Notes: generated by a model from the sequence alone, not told the origin. 64,000 nucleotides of DNA from Austropuccinia psidii (GCA_023105745.1 JALGQZ010000013.1:26832105-26896104); one strand, 5' to 3'. Shown: positions 11,344 through 26,100, counted from the first letter of the stretch. Translations and numbers: made by a program.

Positions 11344-13292
11344 TGTTAACCTTTGAGATATGACCACATACCCAAAAAGGTCACAAGAAATATTTAAAAT
11401 AATTACCTTAAAACTACAAAAATGCCATAAATTGGCATAAAACTTGGTTTAACCTAAACACCAATGAATAAGCATGTGAAATAAATTATACCATTGGATT
11501 CTCCATGGTAAAATACACATATACCATTTTTATTTCATATCTGTAAAGTCAATATTTGATGAGTTATAAGTAATAATACCTTATAAAAAACATAAATCCT
11601 TAATTATTTCAAATACCAATGAAACAACATGTGAAATAAATGGTACCATTGTATTCTACATAAGGTTCCACACATAAAACAATTAAGAGGCTAATCTCCA
11701 AAGTCAATACTTAAGGAGTTAAGCTGAATATATGCACTTTTTTGGTCAACGCATATATTCAAGGACTTTGGCTAATATCTTTTGAAATATTCATGATAGA
11801 GTGATGAACCAAAAACAAAGTCATCACGTAATTACTGTAGAAATACAGAAGTAATCTTTATTTCACAAGTTATAAACAAGGTTAAAACCTGTAAGGGATT
11901 ATTGATTAAAATCAATAGAGCTGTTGACCACTTTGTTGTGAAAGTGGTCCAAACGCAATAAAAAGTAGACAGTTGGATTCTACTAATTTTTTTGTGAAGA
12001 ATTTTGTATTTTTTATTATAATATTCAAGGTATAACCCCTTGAAATCATGGTTTGAAGTTTAAAATATTAAATTTCAACAGAAAAGATGAGTTACAAGAA
12101 AAATCATCAAAAATAGAGTTTTGATGATGTAATAAAATGCTCTTGGCAGAATAATAAGGTTATGCCAAGCTATTAGAATTGACTCTCTTAATTGCTGTAA
12201 CGTGTAAAACTTCACAGTTATTAAGGATCAAAGTTTGAGCTTAATTTGATCATTTATGATCACTCACTGTAACCTTAGATTAAGTTTAACAGTCATTTGG
12301 GTGATAAAATTGGTGAATACTGTTAGTTTATGATTGAAACTAATAAAATACACAAATTTTGGGGTTCTGCCAAGCCTTGACGTCATCAAACTTAGAGTTA
12401 TAGGGATAACTTTCAATAATGGTGTAATAATGAGATAATATGATTTGATCATGATGTAATCATCACCAAACCTTAAAGTATTCATCAATTCCAGTGGATA
12501 TGATCAGTTCACGTCTACTAGAAGCCTGTTGGACTCTAGGAGGGAGGAATTCAATATAAATAGAGCTTTTCTTACTCTATTTCCCCCTCAGATGCTTACA
12601 AAACATTAAATCATTAAATAAAAAGGTAATTTCTTTATTCTTTATATATAAAAATTTTATATCATTAAAGACCAAAGATAATCTTATAGTAATCTTCATC
12701 TTTGACATGATTATTACAGTTATTTAATTTTTTTGTTTAAATTTCTCTTAAAAACCTCAATTCCACGTAAAACCAAGAAAATTTGTAATTTCTCTTAAAT
12801 TTTATTGTAACTACAATTTAAATAAGTTGTATTTACATTTCTAGGAATAAAATTATTCAAAATTATTATATTAAGCATTAAAAGTAGGTTATTTCTCTTA
12901 TTAGAATAATTTTTCTCTATCATTACTTTTAATAATCCCATAATTGATATAAATAATATTTATATTAATTTATAACTTTAAGATTGGTAATATTATTGTT
13001 ATTAATTGTTTTTTATTAATAAAAAACAATTTTTTACGCCTTTATTTTTTTTTGGTAACAATAATAAAGGGCTTTTAAATATATTAATATATTTATTCTA
13101 TATATATTTTTTTATAATATAAATTATATGATTATATTTATTCAATAATATAATTATTTTACGCCATAATTATAATAATTCTTTATTATTAGAATTATTT
13201 TTATCCTATTTATTTCATTTATAAGGACATTCATAGTACAATAAGTAAAATATTAGTAATTTTTACTTATTGTTTCATAGTCAAACCTTACA
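11344..13292 (+). repeat. 5' LTR of A2 (1,949 bp)
   Basis: TG...CA ends. It is homologous to 5520-7815 and 19878-21842. It carries the 10-bp-stem hairpin at 11726-11760, a 9-bp-stem hairpin at 11926-11949, a TATA box at 12555 and the terminal 13-bp-stem hairpin at 13238-13273. Confidence 0.92.
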
Positions 13293-13294
13293 TT

Positions 13295-13312
13295 TGGGGG
13301 CCTGGCTGTGAT
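13295..13312 (+). other. Candidate primer-binding site of A2
   Basis: Two bases after the 5' LTR, the sequence starts TGGGGGCCTGGCTGTGAT. The TGG would pair with a tRNA CCA end, the usual primer for minus-strand synthesis. I cannot name the tRNA. Confidence 0.45.
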
Positions 13313-13971
13313 ATTTACTCTAAAAGACCTTCAAAAAAATGCTAATTTGGTCTATCCAATAATAAATTATAATTATAATCATAAAATTATACAATAATTT
13401 TATATTGGCTGATTTTAAATACTATTGAGGCATTTGGAAAGCAATTTTACTGTCTTACACGTGGTTTTTTACATCCTTAGACTTGCAAAAACTTTCTTTG
13501 AGTGACTCTAGTAATTAAAGAAGATATTTTATAAATCAAAAATAATTTTATAAAAGAATCATATTCATTTTATTTTATTTTATTCTTTAAAAATAAAAAT
13601 ATCAAAAACAAAAAAAATTATATATAAAAACCAATAAAAAAAGTTATTTTTTATTCATTTTAATTTCATTTTTTAAGATATAAAAGCAATTTTTATGTGG
13701 AGAATTGCCATATCTTACCAAAAATAACACTTTTTAGAAAAGACTTATATTTATTTGTCTTTTTCTGTGTTTGAAGACAATCCAACAGAGGACAACCAAA
13801 CCACTGTTGAAAGATTGGTGGAAGAAACTTGTCAAAATTCCCCAACACCAATAATCAATAAGAAAAAGAAAGCTAAGAAATTAGACTTTCCAGGACTCTG
13901 AAGGTGAGTACCTCATTTATAAATTGCCATAAGAAGAATTCCTGTTCTGAAATCCTCTTATTCCTTAAAAT
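13313..13971 (+). other. A2 leader, no gene seen
   Basis: AT-rich leader between the primer-binding site and the first gag-frame ATG at 13972, including long A-rich runs around 13575-13680. A short open stretch around 13780-13900 is not assignable. Confidence 0.5.
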
Positions 13972-16900
13972 ATGACTACCAGAAGAGGCTTCCAATACTC
14001 CATCCAATCAGATGGAGCTGGACTCAGAGGTAGAATTGATTCCTCAAAAAGGAAAAGGAAGGGCAATATCCCCAGTGGAACAGAATCCACACAAGGAAGT
14101 GCCTTATCCTAAAGGCAAGTCCCAGAAATGCCCATGATATCTGAACCAGAATTGGAACTAAGTATGAGTGACTCAAACAGGTACAAATCACATTCAGAGG
14201 GCTCAAATATACATTTACATGAGCCAGTAAAAACAGTACCACACAGTGTACAAAGACAAGGATTGGGAAATGTTGCCCCAAATAGACCAAGGAGTGATGA
14301 ACTCCTGGAACATCCTGAAAAAGTTGCTCAAAGAGGAGGAAATAGTGAGATACTCCAATGGATGGAATCCACTATCATCCAAACCTCAAATCAAAAAGAT
14401 CAAGGAGTACCATGCCAAAAAGAATGGGGCAACCAAGGAAGAAGCCCTAGTAGCTTCTACCAGCAAGCCCCAAGCCAACCCACTTCCCCAAGAAGGGAAG
14501 AAGAACAATAAAAAGAATTGGAGAAGACCACATTCCCCAAGCTACAGGATTCCAAAAATCCAAAAGGATGCCATGGACAATGTATTCAACATGGCCAGAA
14601 CCTTGATGGAATTCAAAGACAAAGAGGAGCAAAGAATGAGACAACCACATTTCCCAAAGAAATAACCTTGTCTCCTGATGTTGTAAATACTTTAACAGAG
14701 CTTAAAAATAGTATTTTACCTCTTAAAGACATTAAAAACAGTTTATTATCTTTTCAAGAAATAAATAATATCTTATCATCTTTAACAAAACCTGTTGTAC
14801 AAAATAACAAAGAAATTGATAACATAAAATTTATGATTGAAAATAATAAACCAAAAGTATTAATTTATAATACTCAGAAATTAATACAAGGACAACAAGA
14901 GTTGTACAAATACATAAGTGATATCAAAGGAAAAACTTTGACAATCAATTATGATGTGAGTATTGATAATCTTACAAAAAAATTAAACAAATTAAGCATT
15001 TCTGTAGAAAGATTGGAAGAAAAGACTTCATCACACCAAAAATTACTTTTGGACCATGTGGAAAAGAGTGATGAAGCAAGAATGCATCTGAAAGATGACA
15101 TTCAAAGTGAAATAAGGCTTATAACTGATAAAATGGATAAAATTAATGGGCTAACTCAAATATGCCAAAGTTATCAACACCATTTTCTCACATAAGAAGC
15201 CCTGTTAAACCAAAAGAGAAATTAACAAATCCATTCATAACAGACTTAAGTCACCAAGACAATAATCAAGTCTTAATGAAGGAAGCACCTCAATTAAAAG
15301 AAAGGCCAACATTCACAGGAGAAGATAAATATGACAACATGTCATTTATCAAAACAATTGACATGCTACAAGAAGATTATGCCATACCAGATGAATTAAT
15401 AACTGAAAGATTACATTCATTGTTTAAAAAATCTGCAAAAAGATGGTATTATGGCATAAGGCAAACAAATGGCAAAAATACCTGGTCTTGGTGGAAACAA
15501 GAAATAATCACCAAGTGGGCTAATGATGCCTGGAGGTACAAGATATCAAATTCATTTGAAAATTCTTTCTTTGACCCAGACAAAGACAAACCTTTAACTT
15601 GGTTCTTAAAACAAGTTGAAAGACTCAATGCATTGTACCCAGAAATGTCACAAAAAATGGTGCACATGAAAATACTTAAGAAATGTGGAGGAGAGCTATA
15701 ACATGCCCTAAGAAGCAGGTGTATAGAACCATGCTGCACAGAAGAGTATATCAATGCACTAGAAGACATAGTGACAAGAGCAAAAATTGGCAGAACTTGG
15801 AAGAAATTGGACATTAAAAGTCTAAATAAACCATTTATCAAAAAAGATAAATTAAAAGAGGCTTTCAAGCCCAATACATCCAACAATAATGAGCAAAATA
15901 AATTCCATAAATGTGGATGTATTGGACACTTAGCAAATAATTTCCTCAAGAAGGCAAAGATTAATGAAATTGTGGAAACAGAAAACCACAATGACAAAGA
16001 GGAGGAATCTGACTCTGAAAAAGAAACAGAAGAGTCAGAAAGTTCTGAAAGTGATGAAATTAATATAATTAATGCACAAATTAATAATATTGATATAATT
16101 TATGAAGTACTAGATGTTAACTCAAACTTACCACAAGTTGGAACATCTGACAAAAACCTGACAAATATACAAGATTCCAAAATGTACAGAACCAAACCTG
16201 CAAAAGGAATGGGATATACAGCTGGAAAAACAAGTATAAGTATTGTTATGGTTGATAACCAAGAAGGAAAAGTGAACTTGGATACAGGAGCATATTGCAC
16301 CTGTGTTTGTAAAAGTTATTTAAAAACCATTGTCCCAGACTGGCAAGAAAAACTTATGCCAATACAAGGTGTCAAATTTAGTAGTGCAAGTGAGAGCATG
16401 AAGCCCCTTGTAATAATTGATTTAACACTAATTTTTCCTCACCCCTCACAATGTATCAGAATTAAAGTAGAGTTTGTAGTAATAGACAACTGTACTAGTA
16501 ATCACTTCATACTTGGAAATGACTACTTATCAATTTCTGGTATAGATATCTCTAACCAAAAAGATAGATATTTTACCATAGGAGACAAAAGAAGACAAAA
16601 TTTTGGCTTCTTAAATAACAAAAAACAAATCACAGCTATCAAGAATGAAGAGAAAATTCCAGAAAAGGAACTTTTTATATCTGAACAACTCAAAGAGGCA
16701 GAATTCAATCAAGAATTAAAAGAAAACTGAAAGAAAAATTCATTGACCTCTTATTTAAGTACAAAAATGCCTTTGCAACTGACAAAGAACCGCTAGGTGC
16801 CATAATTGGGCATGAAGGGGATATAATACTTAATGTGGAAAAGCCTTACCCACCTTTACTAAGGAGACCTGCTTACCCAGCTAGTCCAAGGGCTAGAGAA

Positions 16901-19760
16901 GCCTTGGAGGTACACATTAAAGAGTTAATGGACCTTGTAGTATTAAGAAAGGTAGGACATAATGAACAGGTAGAGGTCACTACACCTGTCATTATAACTT
17001 GGCATAATGGAAAATCAAGGATGGTAGGAGACTTCAGAGCCCTGAACACCTATACCATTCCAGACAGATATCCAATACCCAGAATCCATGAGACATTGAC
17101 ACAATTATCACAAGCTAAGTTCATTACAGCCATGGATGCCTTAAAGGGTTTTTATCAAAATGTCTTAACAGACAATGCCAAGAAATTACTGAGATAATAG
17201 TCCACTGTGGGATTTTTGAATACTTAAGAATGCCATTTGGCATGAAAAATGCACCTTCCCATTATCAAAGAATTATGAATACCATATTTCCTGAAGAATT
17301 ATCAGAAGGATGGTTAATTATCTATATTAATGATATCATAGTTTGCTCAGAAACTTGGGAACATCACCTTACAAGACTAGAAAGGGTACTACAAAAAATA
17401 GTGCAAGTGAATATGAAAATTTCCTTGAAAAAGTGTCATTTTGCATACAGTGAACTAAAGGCACTAGGACATGTTGTATCTGGACTTAGTCTAGGCATAG
17501 AAAAGAACAAAGTAGCAGCAGTACTACTTAAACCAATTCCTCAAACCAAAAAAGAAATTCAATCATTTCTATGATTTGCTGGTTACTATAGACAGCATAT
17601 AAAGGACTTTGCAAAAATTTCCAAATCCTTATACAAACTATGTGATCAACAAACAGTCTATGAAATGACAGAAGAGTCAAGGCATATGAAGAATTGAAAA
17701 GTTCCTTAACAAATTCCCCATTTCTTCTAATGCCATATTGGAAACTACCCTTCAAACTTTACATTGATGCTTGTGGAGAAGGACTAGGTACTGCACTACA
17801 CCAGACACAAATTATCAATGATAAACCAGTGGAAGGACCAATTTGTTTTACTTCAAGACAGATAAAGCCAACAGAAGCAAGATATGGAGCAAGCCAAATG
17901 GAATTTCTCTGCTTAGTGTGGGATTTAGAAACATTACATTATTACTTGGATGGAACAGTATTTGATGTGATTACAGACTGTAATGCTGTAAGATCTCTAT
18001 TAAATATGAAAACTCCAAATAGACAAATGCTGAGATGGCAAATTGCTATCCAAGAATATAGAGGAAAAATGACTTGTTCATAAATCTGGCAATATTCATA
18101 AAAATGCAGATGGTCTTAGCAGATGGGCTCTAGCAAATACCCCTGACAACCCAGCATGGGTACCACAGGAAGAGCACCATATAGAAAGAATATGTGTTAC
18201 AGACATTGGCACAGGATTCTTTAACCAATTTAAAGAAAATTATAAGATAGACAAGAATTTCCATATCTTAAGCCAACTTCTAATGAAAGACTGCAAATAC
18301 CCATCACTTTCATCAAAATTAGATGAATATGGAAAAAGGCATATGATGAAGGAAGATTCCACCTCTTTGATGGAATCCTTTATCATGGAACAAAACATAC
18401 ATCTTTTATGGCCTTAACAGATAGAACCCTGATAAACACTATTTTACATGAGTGTCATGATAGTGTTGAAGCTGGACATCTTTCAGAGGACAGAACACTA
18501 GAAAGGGTGAAAACCTGCTCGTGGTGGCCAAATTGGAAGAAAGATGTTGCAGAATACTTCCAAACCTGTGACAGATGTCAAAAAGCCAACAGAGCCACAG
18601 GAAAGAAATTTGGAATGATGATCCAAATCCAAGAACCAGTATCTCCTTGGGAAATAGTTCATATGGATTGGGTAACAGCTTTATCCCCAGGAGGAGACAG
18701 AAGCTATAATGCATGCCTAGTATTAGTTGACAGGTATAGCAAAACTCCCATGTTCCTACCATGTCACAAAGATGACACAGCTATGGACACAGCCATAATG
18801 ATATGGAATAAGTTCATTAGCCATACAGGCCTGTTCCAGAATATTATAAGTGACAAAGACCCAAAATTCACTTCAGCATTATGGACAAATCTCCATAACT
18901 TTTTTGGGACAAAATTTTCATTCTCAACATCTTACCATCCTCAAACTGATGGTTTAGCAGAAAGAATGATACAGACCTTGGAGGACATGATCAGAAGATT
19001 CTGTGCTTATGGAATATAATTCAAAGATTCTGATGGTTTTACCCATGATTGGTGTACACTAATACCAGCCCTTGAACTGGCATATAAAACTTCAATCCAT
19101 TCTTCTACTGGCAAAACACCAGCAATGCTAGAAAAAGGTTGGAATCCAAGACTTCCTTATGATACCCTCAAAAAGGACTTAGTGGATATACATCCAACAG
19201 CAAGCAGTTTTAAGATAATGCTTGACAAAGCAGGATACCATACAAAGAGATGTATGCAATATTCTTTCAAATATGCAAAAGAAAGATGGGATGAAAGTCA
19301 TAAACCACCTGAATTCAAAATAGGAGACTTGGTCCTAGTATCAACCCTTAATTTAAATAACATAAAAGGTCCAAAGAAATTGAAAGATTCCTTTGCAATA
19401 CCACTTATGATAAAAGCACTTCATGGACCCAATGCTGTGCAATTGGAACTCAAAGGTGAATTCATGAACAAACACCCAACTTTCCCTTTAATTCTAATAA
19501 AAACTTACAGCTCAAGTGAAAAGGAGTTATGTCCACTAAGAAATAAACCCTCACTTGAAATTCCCCCCTTGGAAGAAGGAAAAGCAAAGAAAATTGTAAA
19601 AGTCCTTAAAAAAAGAAGGACAAGAAACAAAAAAGAAAGAGAATACCTTGTAAGGTATAGAAATTCAACTTGAGAAGATGAATGGCTACTTGAGAAAGAT
19701 ATAACAAAGCTGATAAACTACTAAGAAGGTTCAGACATGAAAGAAAACCTGAAAAATAGA
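13972..19760 (+). pseudogene. Broken gag-pol of A2
   Basis: Domain order and sequence follow A1. The frame is interrupted repeatedly: stops in the gag leader (about 14110 and 14512), a frameshift near 15150, an in-frame stop after C-G-G-E-L (15699-15701), a frameshift near 16725, a one-base loss near 17195, a GGA-to-TGA stop near 17572, further small deletions near 17680 and 18075, a stop at 19017-19019 and another at 19671-19673. The zinc knuckle has lost cysteines and the RT box reads Y-I-N-D (17323-17334), a different lesion from A1. Integrase catalytic residues are still recognisable in 18408-19019 and a chromodomain near the end. It cannot give a functional polyprotein. Confidence 0.93.
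14246..14665 (+). CDS. Overlapping leader ORF of A2 (about 139 codons)
   Basis: This is the counterpart of the ORF at 3-296, intact here over 420 nt although most of the element is broken. It opens after a stop near 14227, begins V-Y-K-D-K-D-W-E, has no clear ATG at its start, and ends in F-P-K-K. In this copy the alternative gag-leader frame is interrupted by a TAA at 14512. CCCAAAG at 14653-14659 precedes the stop, as in A1. Basic, no known domain recognised. Confidence 0.45.
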   Translation: MYKDKDWEMLPQIDQGVMNSWNILKKLLKEEEIVRYSNGWNPLSSKPQIKKIKEYHAKKNGATKEEALVASTSKPQANPLPQEGKKNNKKNWRRPHSPSYRIPKIQKDAMDNVFNMARTLMEFKDKEEQRMRQPHFPKK

Positions 19761-19877
19761 AAAGCTAAGCATTATTGAGCTTCAAGACTAACAAAGTCTA
19801 TTGAAGAGGTAGGACAGTGGATGATACCCTAATTACACATATCAGATTGTGGTACAATCTTTTTTGGTGGTAGGGAA

Positions 19878-21842
19878 TGTGAACCTTTGATATATGACCA
19901 CATACCCAAAAAGGTCACAAGAAATATTTAAAATAATTATACATTAAAAATAATTACCTTAAAGCTACAAAAATGCCATAAATTGGCATAAAACTTGGTT
20001 TAACTTAAAGCCCAATAAAGAAAAATGTGAAACAAATTATACCATTGGATTCCCATGGTAAAATACACATATACCATTTTTATGGAATATCTGTAAAGTC
20101 AATATTTAATGAGTTATAAGTAATAATACCTTATAAAAAACATCAATCCTTAATTATTTCAAATACCAATGAAACAACATGTGAAATAAATTTTACCATT
20201 GGATTCTCCATAAATTTCCACACATAAAACAATTAAGAAGCTAATCTCCAAAGTCAATACTTAAGGAGTTAAGCTGAATATATGCACTTTTTTGGTCAAC
20301 GCATATATTCAAGGATTTTAGCTAATATCTTTTGAAATATTCATGATAGAGTGATGAACCAAAAATGAAGTCATCATTTAATTACTGTAGGAATACAGAA
20401 ATAAATTTAATTTCACAAGTTATAAACAAGGTTAAAACCTCTAAGGGATTATTGATTAAAATCAATAGAGCTGTTGACCACTTTGTTGTGAAAATGGTCC
20501 AAACTTAAAAAGAAGTAGACAGTTGGATTCTACTAGCTCATTAGTGAATAATTATGTATTTTGTATTATAATATTCAAGGTATAACCCCTTGAAATCATG
20601 GTTTGAATTTTAATATATTAAATTTTGACAGAAAAGATGAGTTACAAGAAAAATCATCAAAAATAGAGTTTTGATGATGTAATGAAATGCTCTTGGAAGC
20701 ATAATAAGGTTATGCCAAGCTATTAGAATTCACTCTCTGAATTTTTGTAGGGTGTAAAACTTAAAAGCTATTAAGGATCAAAGTTTGAGCTTAATTTGAT
20801 CATTTATGATCACTCACTGTAACCTTAAATTAAGCTTAACAGTCATTTGGGTGATAAAATTGGTGAATACTGTTAGTTTATGATTAAAACTAATAAAATA
20901 CACAAATTTTGGGGTTCTTCCAAGCCTTGACATCCTCAAACTTAGAGTTATAGTGATAACTCTAAATAATGGCATAATAATGAGATAATATGGTTTGATC
21001 ATGATGTAATCATCACCAAACCTTAAAATATTGATCAATTCCAGTGTATATGATTGTTGAACGTCTACTAGAAGCCTGTTTGACTCTAGGAGGAAGGAAT
21101 TCAATATAAATAGAGCTCTTTTTACTCTATTTCCCCCTCAGATACCTACAAAACATTAAATCATTAAATAAAAAGGTAATTTCTTTATTCTTTATATATA
21201 AAAATTTTATATTATTAAAGACCAAAGATAATCTTATGATAATCTTCATCTTTGACATGATTATTACAATTATTTAATTGTTTTGTTCAAATTTCTCTTA
21301 AAAACCTCAATTCCACGTAAAACCAAGAAAATTTGTAATTTCTCTTAAATTTTATTGTAACTACAATTTAAATAAGTTGTATTTACATTTCTAGGGATAA
21401 AAGTATTCAAAATTATTATATTAAGCATTAAAAGTAGGTTATTTCTCTTATTAGAATAATTTTTCTCTATTATTACTTTTAATAATCCCATAATTGATAT
21501 AAATACTATTTATATTAATTTATAACTTTAATATTGGTAATATTATTGTTATTAATTGTTTTTTATTAATAAAAAACAGTCTTTTACGCCTTCATTATTT
21601 GTTGGTAACAATAAGAAAGTGCTTTTAAATATATCAATTATCTTATATTAATATATTTATTCTATTTATATTGTTTTTTATAATATAAATTATATTATTA
21701 TAATTATTTTACGCCATAATTATAATAGTTTTTTATTATTATAATTATTTTTATCCTATTTATCTCATTTATAAGGACATTCATAGTAAAATAATCAAAA
21801 TATTAGTAAGTTTTACTTATTGTTTCATAGTCAAACCTTACA
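19878..21842 (+). repeat. 3' LTR of A2 (1,965 bp)
   Basis: Preceded by the purine-rich run GGTGGTAGGGAA. It has TG...CA ends and aligns with 11344-13292 over its length with scattered substitutions. Its hairpins are partly eroded (for example 20476-20499 and 21555-21580). Confidence 0.92.
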
Positions 21843-22305
21843 TCAAGTGAGATATCCACCATGGGTGTATCCAAAGTCCATGTAAGAATACCATGATATT
21901 AAGTGCCCAAAACATGCATAACACTATTCTTAGTGTATGTGTAACATGGGATTTCTCACATTCCAATTATTTTGGTGTGAAATTAAGAAAAACAAAAATT
22001 TTCATGGATCTTTTATGTGGTATTAATGATGTGGTATTGAAGTATTTTCCATATTAGCACCTCAAAGAGTTAATTTGAGCTTATTTACTCTATGGAGCTA
22101 CCCTAGGTGAAAATTTGTGTAGAATCCAAATCTGGCCTCAAATCCATGGATTTACTTACTCAATAAAAAGTTATTCATCTTTTCTGAAATCAAAAATGAT
22201 GAATTTTGGATATATGCATGACTTATGAGTTATGCATAATTCAAAATTTATTTTTAAGATAATTGTGGCCTATTTGGGTATGTAAAATATACCTCAAGAC
22301 TCACA
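21843..22305 (-). repeat. Solo LTR of family II, right part
   Basis: Continues the LTR of 9899-11343 after the A2 insertion and ends ACCTCAAGACTCACA, the reverse complement of the LTR head TGTGAGCCTTGAGGT. Confidence 0.85.
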
Positions 22306-23108
22306 AGAACTACCCTTAAGCTAGAAGAAACTTCTTAAAAATAGCTTCAACTATATCCAAACTCTCTTACACACATTGTTACATTTTTTGAAGGCTTAAA
22401 ACAGCTATTACTGTAGTAATTGCTGTTTTTCAGGACCAAAATGGCTAAAACCAGCCCTTTTTTGGTCCAACCCAGATCTCAATGATTCCATAATTTTCTT
22501 TCCTGTTTTCAGTGTGTTTCTCACAACTGATTATTATAAGCTTTACGTTTGGAGGAAGAAAATTGGTGGCTATAAAATAATGTCTTTTTTTCCATCTTTT
22601 ACTTTTATAATTGGTTAAAACATTGTTAAAAAATAAATAAAAAATTGCTACAGCAAATCTTCAAGAATTTTAAAACTTTCAACAATGTTAGAAATAATTA
22701 TAGTAATTTTACCCTTGAGAACCCCCAAAAGTTAATCAAAGTGTTTTTTATCACTGTTAGCTTTATCACTTTGCTTCCAAATTCACTTTGTTCACTTTTG
22801 TGAATTTTTGAACACTGTTCTAATATCAAGTTCTTGCAGCTCTTTCCTCAATTAATTCCATTTGAAACTTCATTTGAAAAAAATATCTCTTGAAGAGTAT
22901 TTTTGGATGAATCTTTATTTCTGGTAAAACAATAAATCCTTATAATATTAGTTTTTTGTACCAAAAAAGTTAAAAACAAGTATTTTGTCTTGTTTTCTGT
23001 TCAAAAACTCTTGAAAGTTCTATTTTTTACATAATTTCACCTTAAACAAATTTTGAGGACAGTAAAATCACTTGATTTTTGATCAAAGTTTCATTTCCAC
23101 ACCTTAAA
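22306..23108 (+). repeat. Solo LTR of family III, right part
   Basis: Continues 9022-9898, matching the reverse complement of the 58699-60477 LTR through to its tail, which ends ACACCTTAAA here instead of CCTTACA. With the left part it makes about 1.68 kb. Confidence 0.75.
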
Positions 23109-26100
23109 ATTGACATGAAAAGCTTCTATTTCTCTTATCAAATCCCTGAAAGAAGTAAATAGAGGTATTTCTACATGAATAGCAAAAGTATAAAGTATCT
23201 CAAACTATTTCATGCTAATAGAATTTTTAAAATTATTCCTCTTAAATGAAAACCAATAAAATTATAATACTAATTATTGTAGCCATTATTATAATTTATC
23301 ACTTTATAATAGCTGCAAACACCCAACTAAGTAGATAAATCAACATCATGATACTATATTAGAGGCTTTAAAGACCTTTACATGATTAATTTTATCATTT
23401 AAATAGAATAATAGAATCTTATTCAACCTTATGCAAGGATTCATATATTGTCATTATTAAACATTTTGCTCATAACATACATGAATTTTCTATTGTGACT
23501 TATCTATATACTTATCATGATTAGATTTTGAAACAACCAATTATTAATAAAGTGAGATATTTTGAAATATTATTTTTAATTATTAATTTTATTATCAAAA
23601 TACAAAGGAAGAAACCTTAATTTCTGGAAAATAGTTATAATTTCACTTTTATGTTAATTCATTAATAATTTAATTCAGAAATGTATTTATTATTCTTTAT
23701 ATTCTTCTATACAAAACTCTCACAAAATTGATTGTGGATCACATGTGATGTAGCCAATATTTCAGCCTTAGGGCTTATAAGGAATCTGAGAATATATTTA
23801 ACATAGTTGGAATCTTGCTACAAACTCAATTTTCCAAGCATATATCAAGCTTTATTAAATTTAATCTGAGATTTAATCTGGAAAAAATAATGTTTGAAAA
23901 GTAATATTTATGGTCAAAAACACATCTTTCTTTATCTGTTTATTCTTTATAGTTTATATTACCAAACTTAACTTTTGCTATTATTACATATATCCTTATA
24001 AAGAAATTACTCTATTATATTTTACCCAAACTTATTTTTAGCCAAATTCAAATGCTTAAAAAGGTATGTTTAGCCATATTAATTTCTGAAAAATAACTTT
24101 TATAGCTAATGTTTCTGTCAATATATTCATTACTGAGCAAATATAAAGCTTTCCTAATCTATTTTCAGGAAAGGATAAACATTTCAACGCGACAATCTTC
24201 CTTTATTTATCTTTTTCTGAGTATAGATTCGGCCAATGATTCAACAATTAAGATTTATTCATCTATTTTTTCAATATTATAATTAAAATACTAAGTGAAA
24301 GAGGAAAGATTTATAGGAAAAAATATATTTCAAATTCTTATTAATTTTTGAATATTCCTCCATATTCCCAGCTCAAGATACCTCCCCTTAATCTCCCACA
24401 TTAGCCTCAAATATTTCTACACAAAATTACTTTTTCCTCATTTCCTACTTCTGGCTTATTATCTGATATAATTAGAGATAATTAAGAGTTAATCAGGTTA
24501 AATCTTCAATATTTTGTTTTATTATAGGTTTTATCCCTCACATTAATTAAACACCATAAATTAAGACTTTAAGAAGGACTTGTCATGTTATGATCATACT
24601 GTCATAGATTGAAAATCCTTCAATAGTTAAAAAAATAACCTTCCCCATAAAATTATTGAATTAATCTCATAAAGCTTAAATCAAACCCGATATTAAAGGC
24701 TTTTGTGGATTCTTTCTCTTCAGTTAAACAGAAACAATTCCAGACCTCCTTTATCCTTATAGAGTATAATTATACTAGCACCAAATCTGTCAGCTGTGGT
24801 CTCTTGTGTGACTTCCAGCTTACATACAAGGAACTAATTAACTAATTACAGTGAGATACTATTAAAATGAGATAATATAGACATCACTGTAGTTAAACTG
24901 TAGTATTGTTAGTGGAATAAGATTAACTAATAATGTTGAAGATAATTTATAATTTAAGTAAGAAAAATCACCTAGTAAATGTTGAGAGATCTTCTACTTC
25001 TTAAATTAAATAATTATTTGTGTTAAATCGTAAGAGATGTATTAAATTGAGCTCTTAGGTATCATTAAAATGTAAAAATTAACCTCTTAAATATTCTAAA
25101 TACAAAAACTGAAAGGATGTCATGCCAAAATTTTATGAAATAATAAGGAAATAAGAGTGATTATTTTATCCACAAATTGAAATAATTCCATATAACAATT
25201 TTATGAAATGATCAAGATTTAAATAGTAAAAGTTTGATTTTAAGTTAATTATTGAACCTAATGATTGAATAAAACAAAAATTTAATTTGGAGACGGTGTA
25301 GCAGTTAAGCCATTGGATGCTTTCAGGCTCACAAAATCATTTTCCCACTTAAGTAATGAATTATTGGCTCATATATTCATATTCAAATTCCAAAGATCTC
25401 ATGAATATCCAAGGCTGAATAATATATCATTTCATGTTAAAAAAATAAGTCATTGATTATTGAAATGAGAAATTTTATCATTTGAATAATATCAGAACCT
25501 TTAAATCATTGAAAAATATATTCCTTAAAATTCAAAATATGTAAGGCTTAATGAGACCAGGATGTTATTATTAAATTGATCTTTCATTCAGATAATAGTA
25601 TATCTTAAAATCTATTAATTTACGGAGTTTATATTATTTTCTAAAACTTATTCTTGAATAAGAATAAATATTCTTAAACATTATGTCTATATGTATGGAA
25701 ATTCTCCTGAAACAGAATATGTAAAAAATCATTTTCTTAATTGACTGATGGCCGCGCATTAGGTTAGCCATATAGTTTTATATTAAATTGACAATCTTAC
25801 TGATGGCCTATGTATTTTCTTCAAAGAGTAAACTATCTTACTTTTTCATATCTCATCACTTCTGCTTTTCCAAGGATCAGTTTTAAAATAATTAAAAAAT
25901 CCAATCTGTCTTTTTTTATTCTCACATTGGGAATTATGGCTTTTAAAAAGAAAAAGATATATTAAAAATTGATTGATTATTTATTTTGATGACTTTTCTT
26001 TCATTATATCAGATGTTATTATAAAAAATAACTTCCTAAGTACCCCCGCTTTAATAAAGCTCTTACTATTCTAGGCTTCATTCTTAAGAACTCATGAGTA

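Larger units (their letters stand above)
11344..21842 (+). mobile_element. Complete but decayed Ty3/gypsy element, family I, copy A2
   Basis: The 5' LTR is 11344-13292, the internal region 13293-19877 and the 3' LTR 19878-21842. The flanking pentamers are TTAAG (11339-11343) and TCAAG (21843-21847). The intact family II copy at 53302-55220 shows the pre-insertion site as CTTCAAGTGAG, confirming insertion into a family II LTR. The two LTRs differ at many places and the coding region has several stops and frameshifts, so this is an old copy. Confidence 0.95.

Noticed and set aside
25289..25395. tRNA-like block: GGTGTAGCAGTTAAGCC followed about 75 nt later by ATTCAAATTCC, resembling A and B boxes
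   Set aside because: No acceptor-stem complement, anticodon arm or proper T-loop can be drawn; spacing is too long without an intron. Could be a chance match or a very old SINE.
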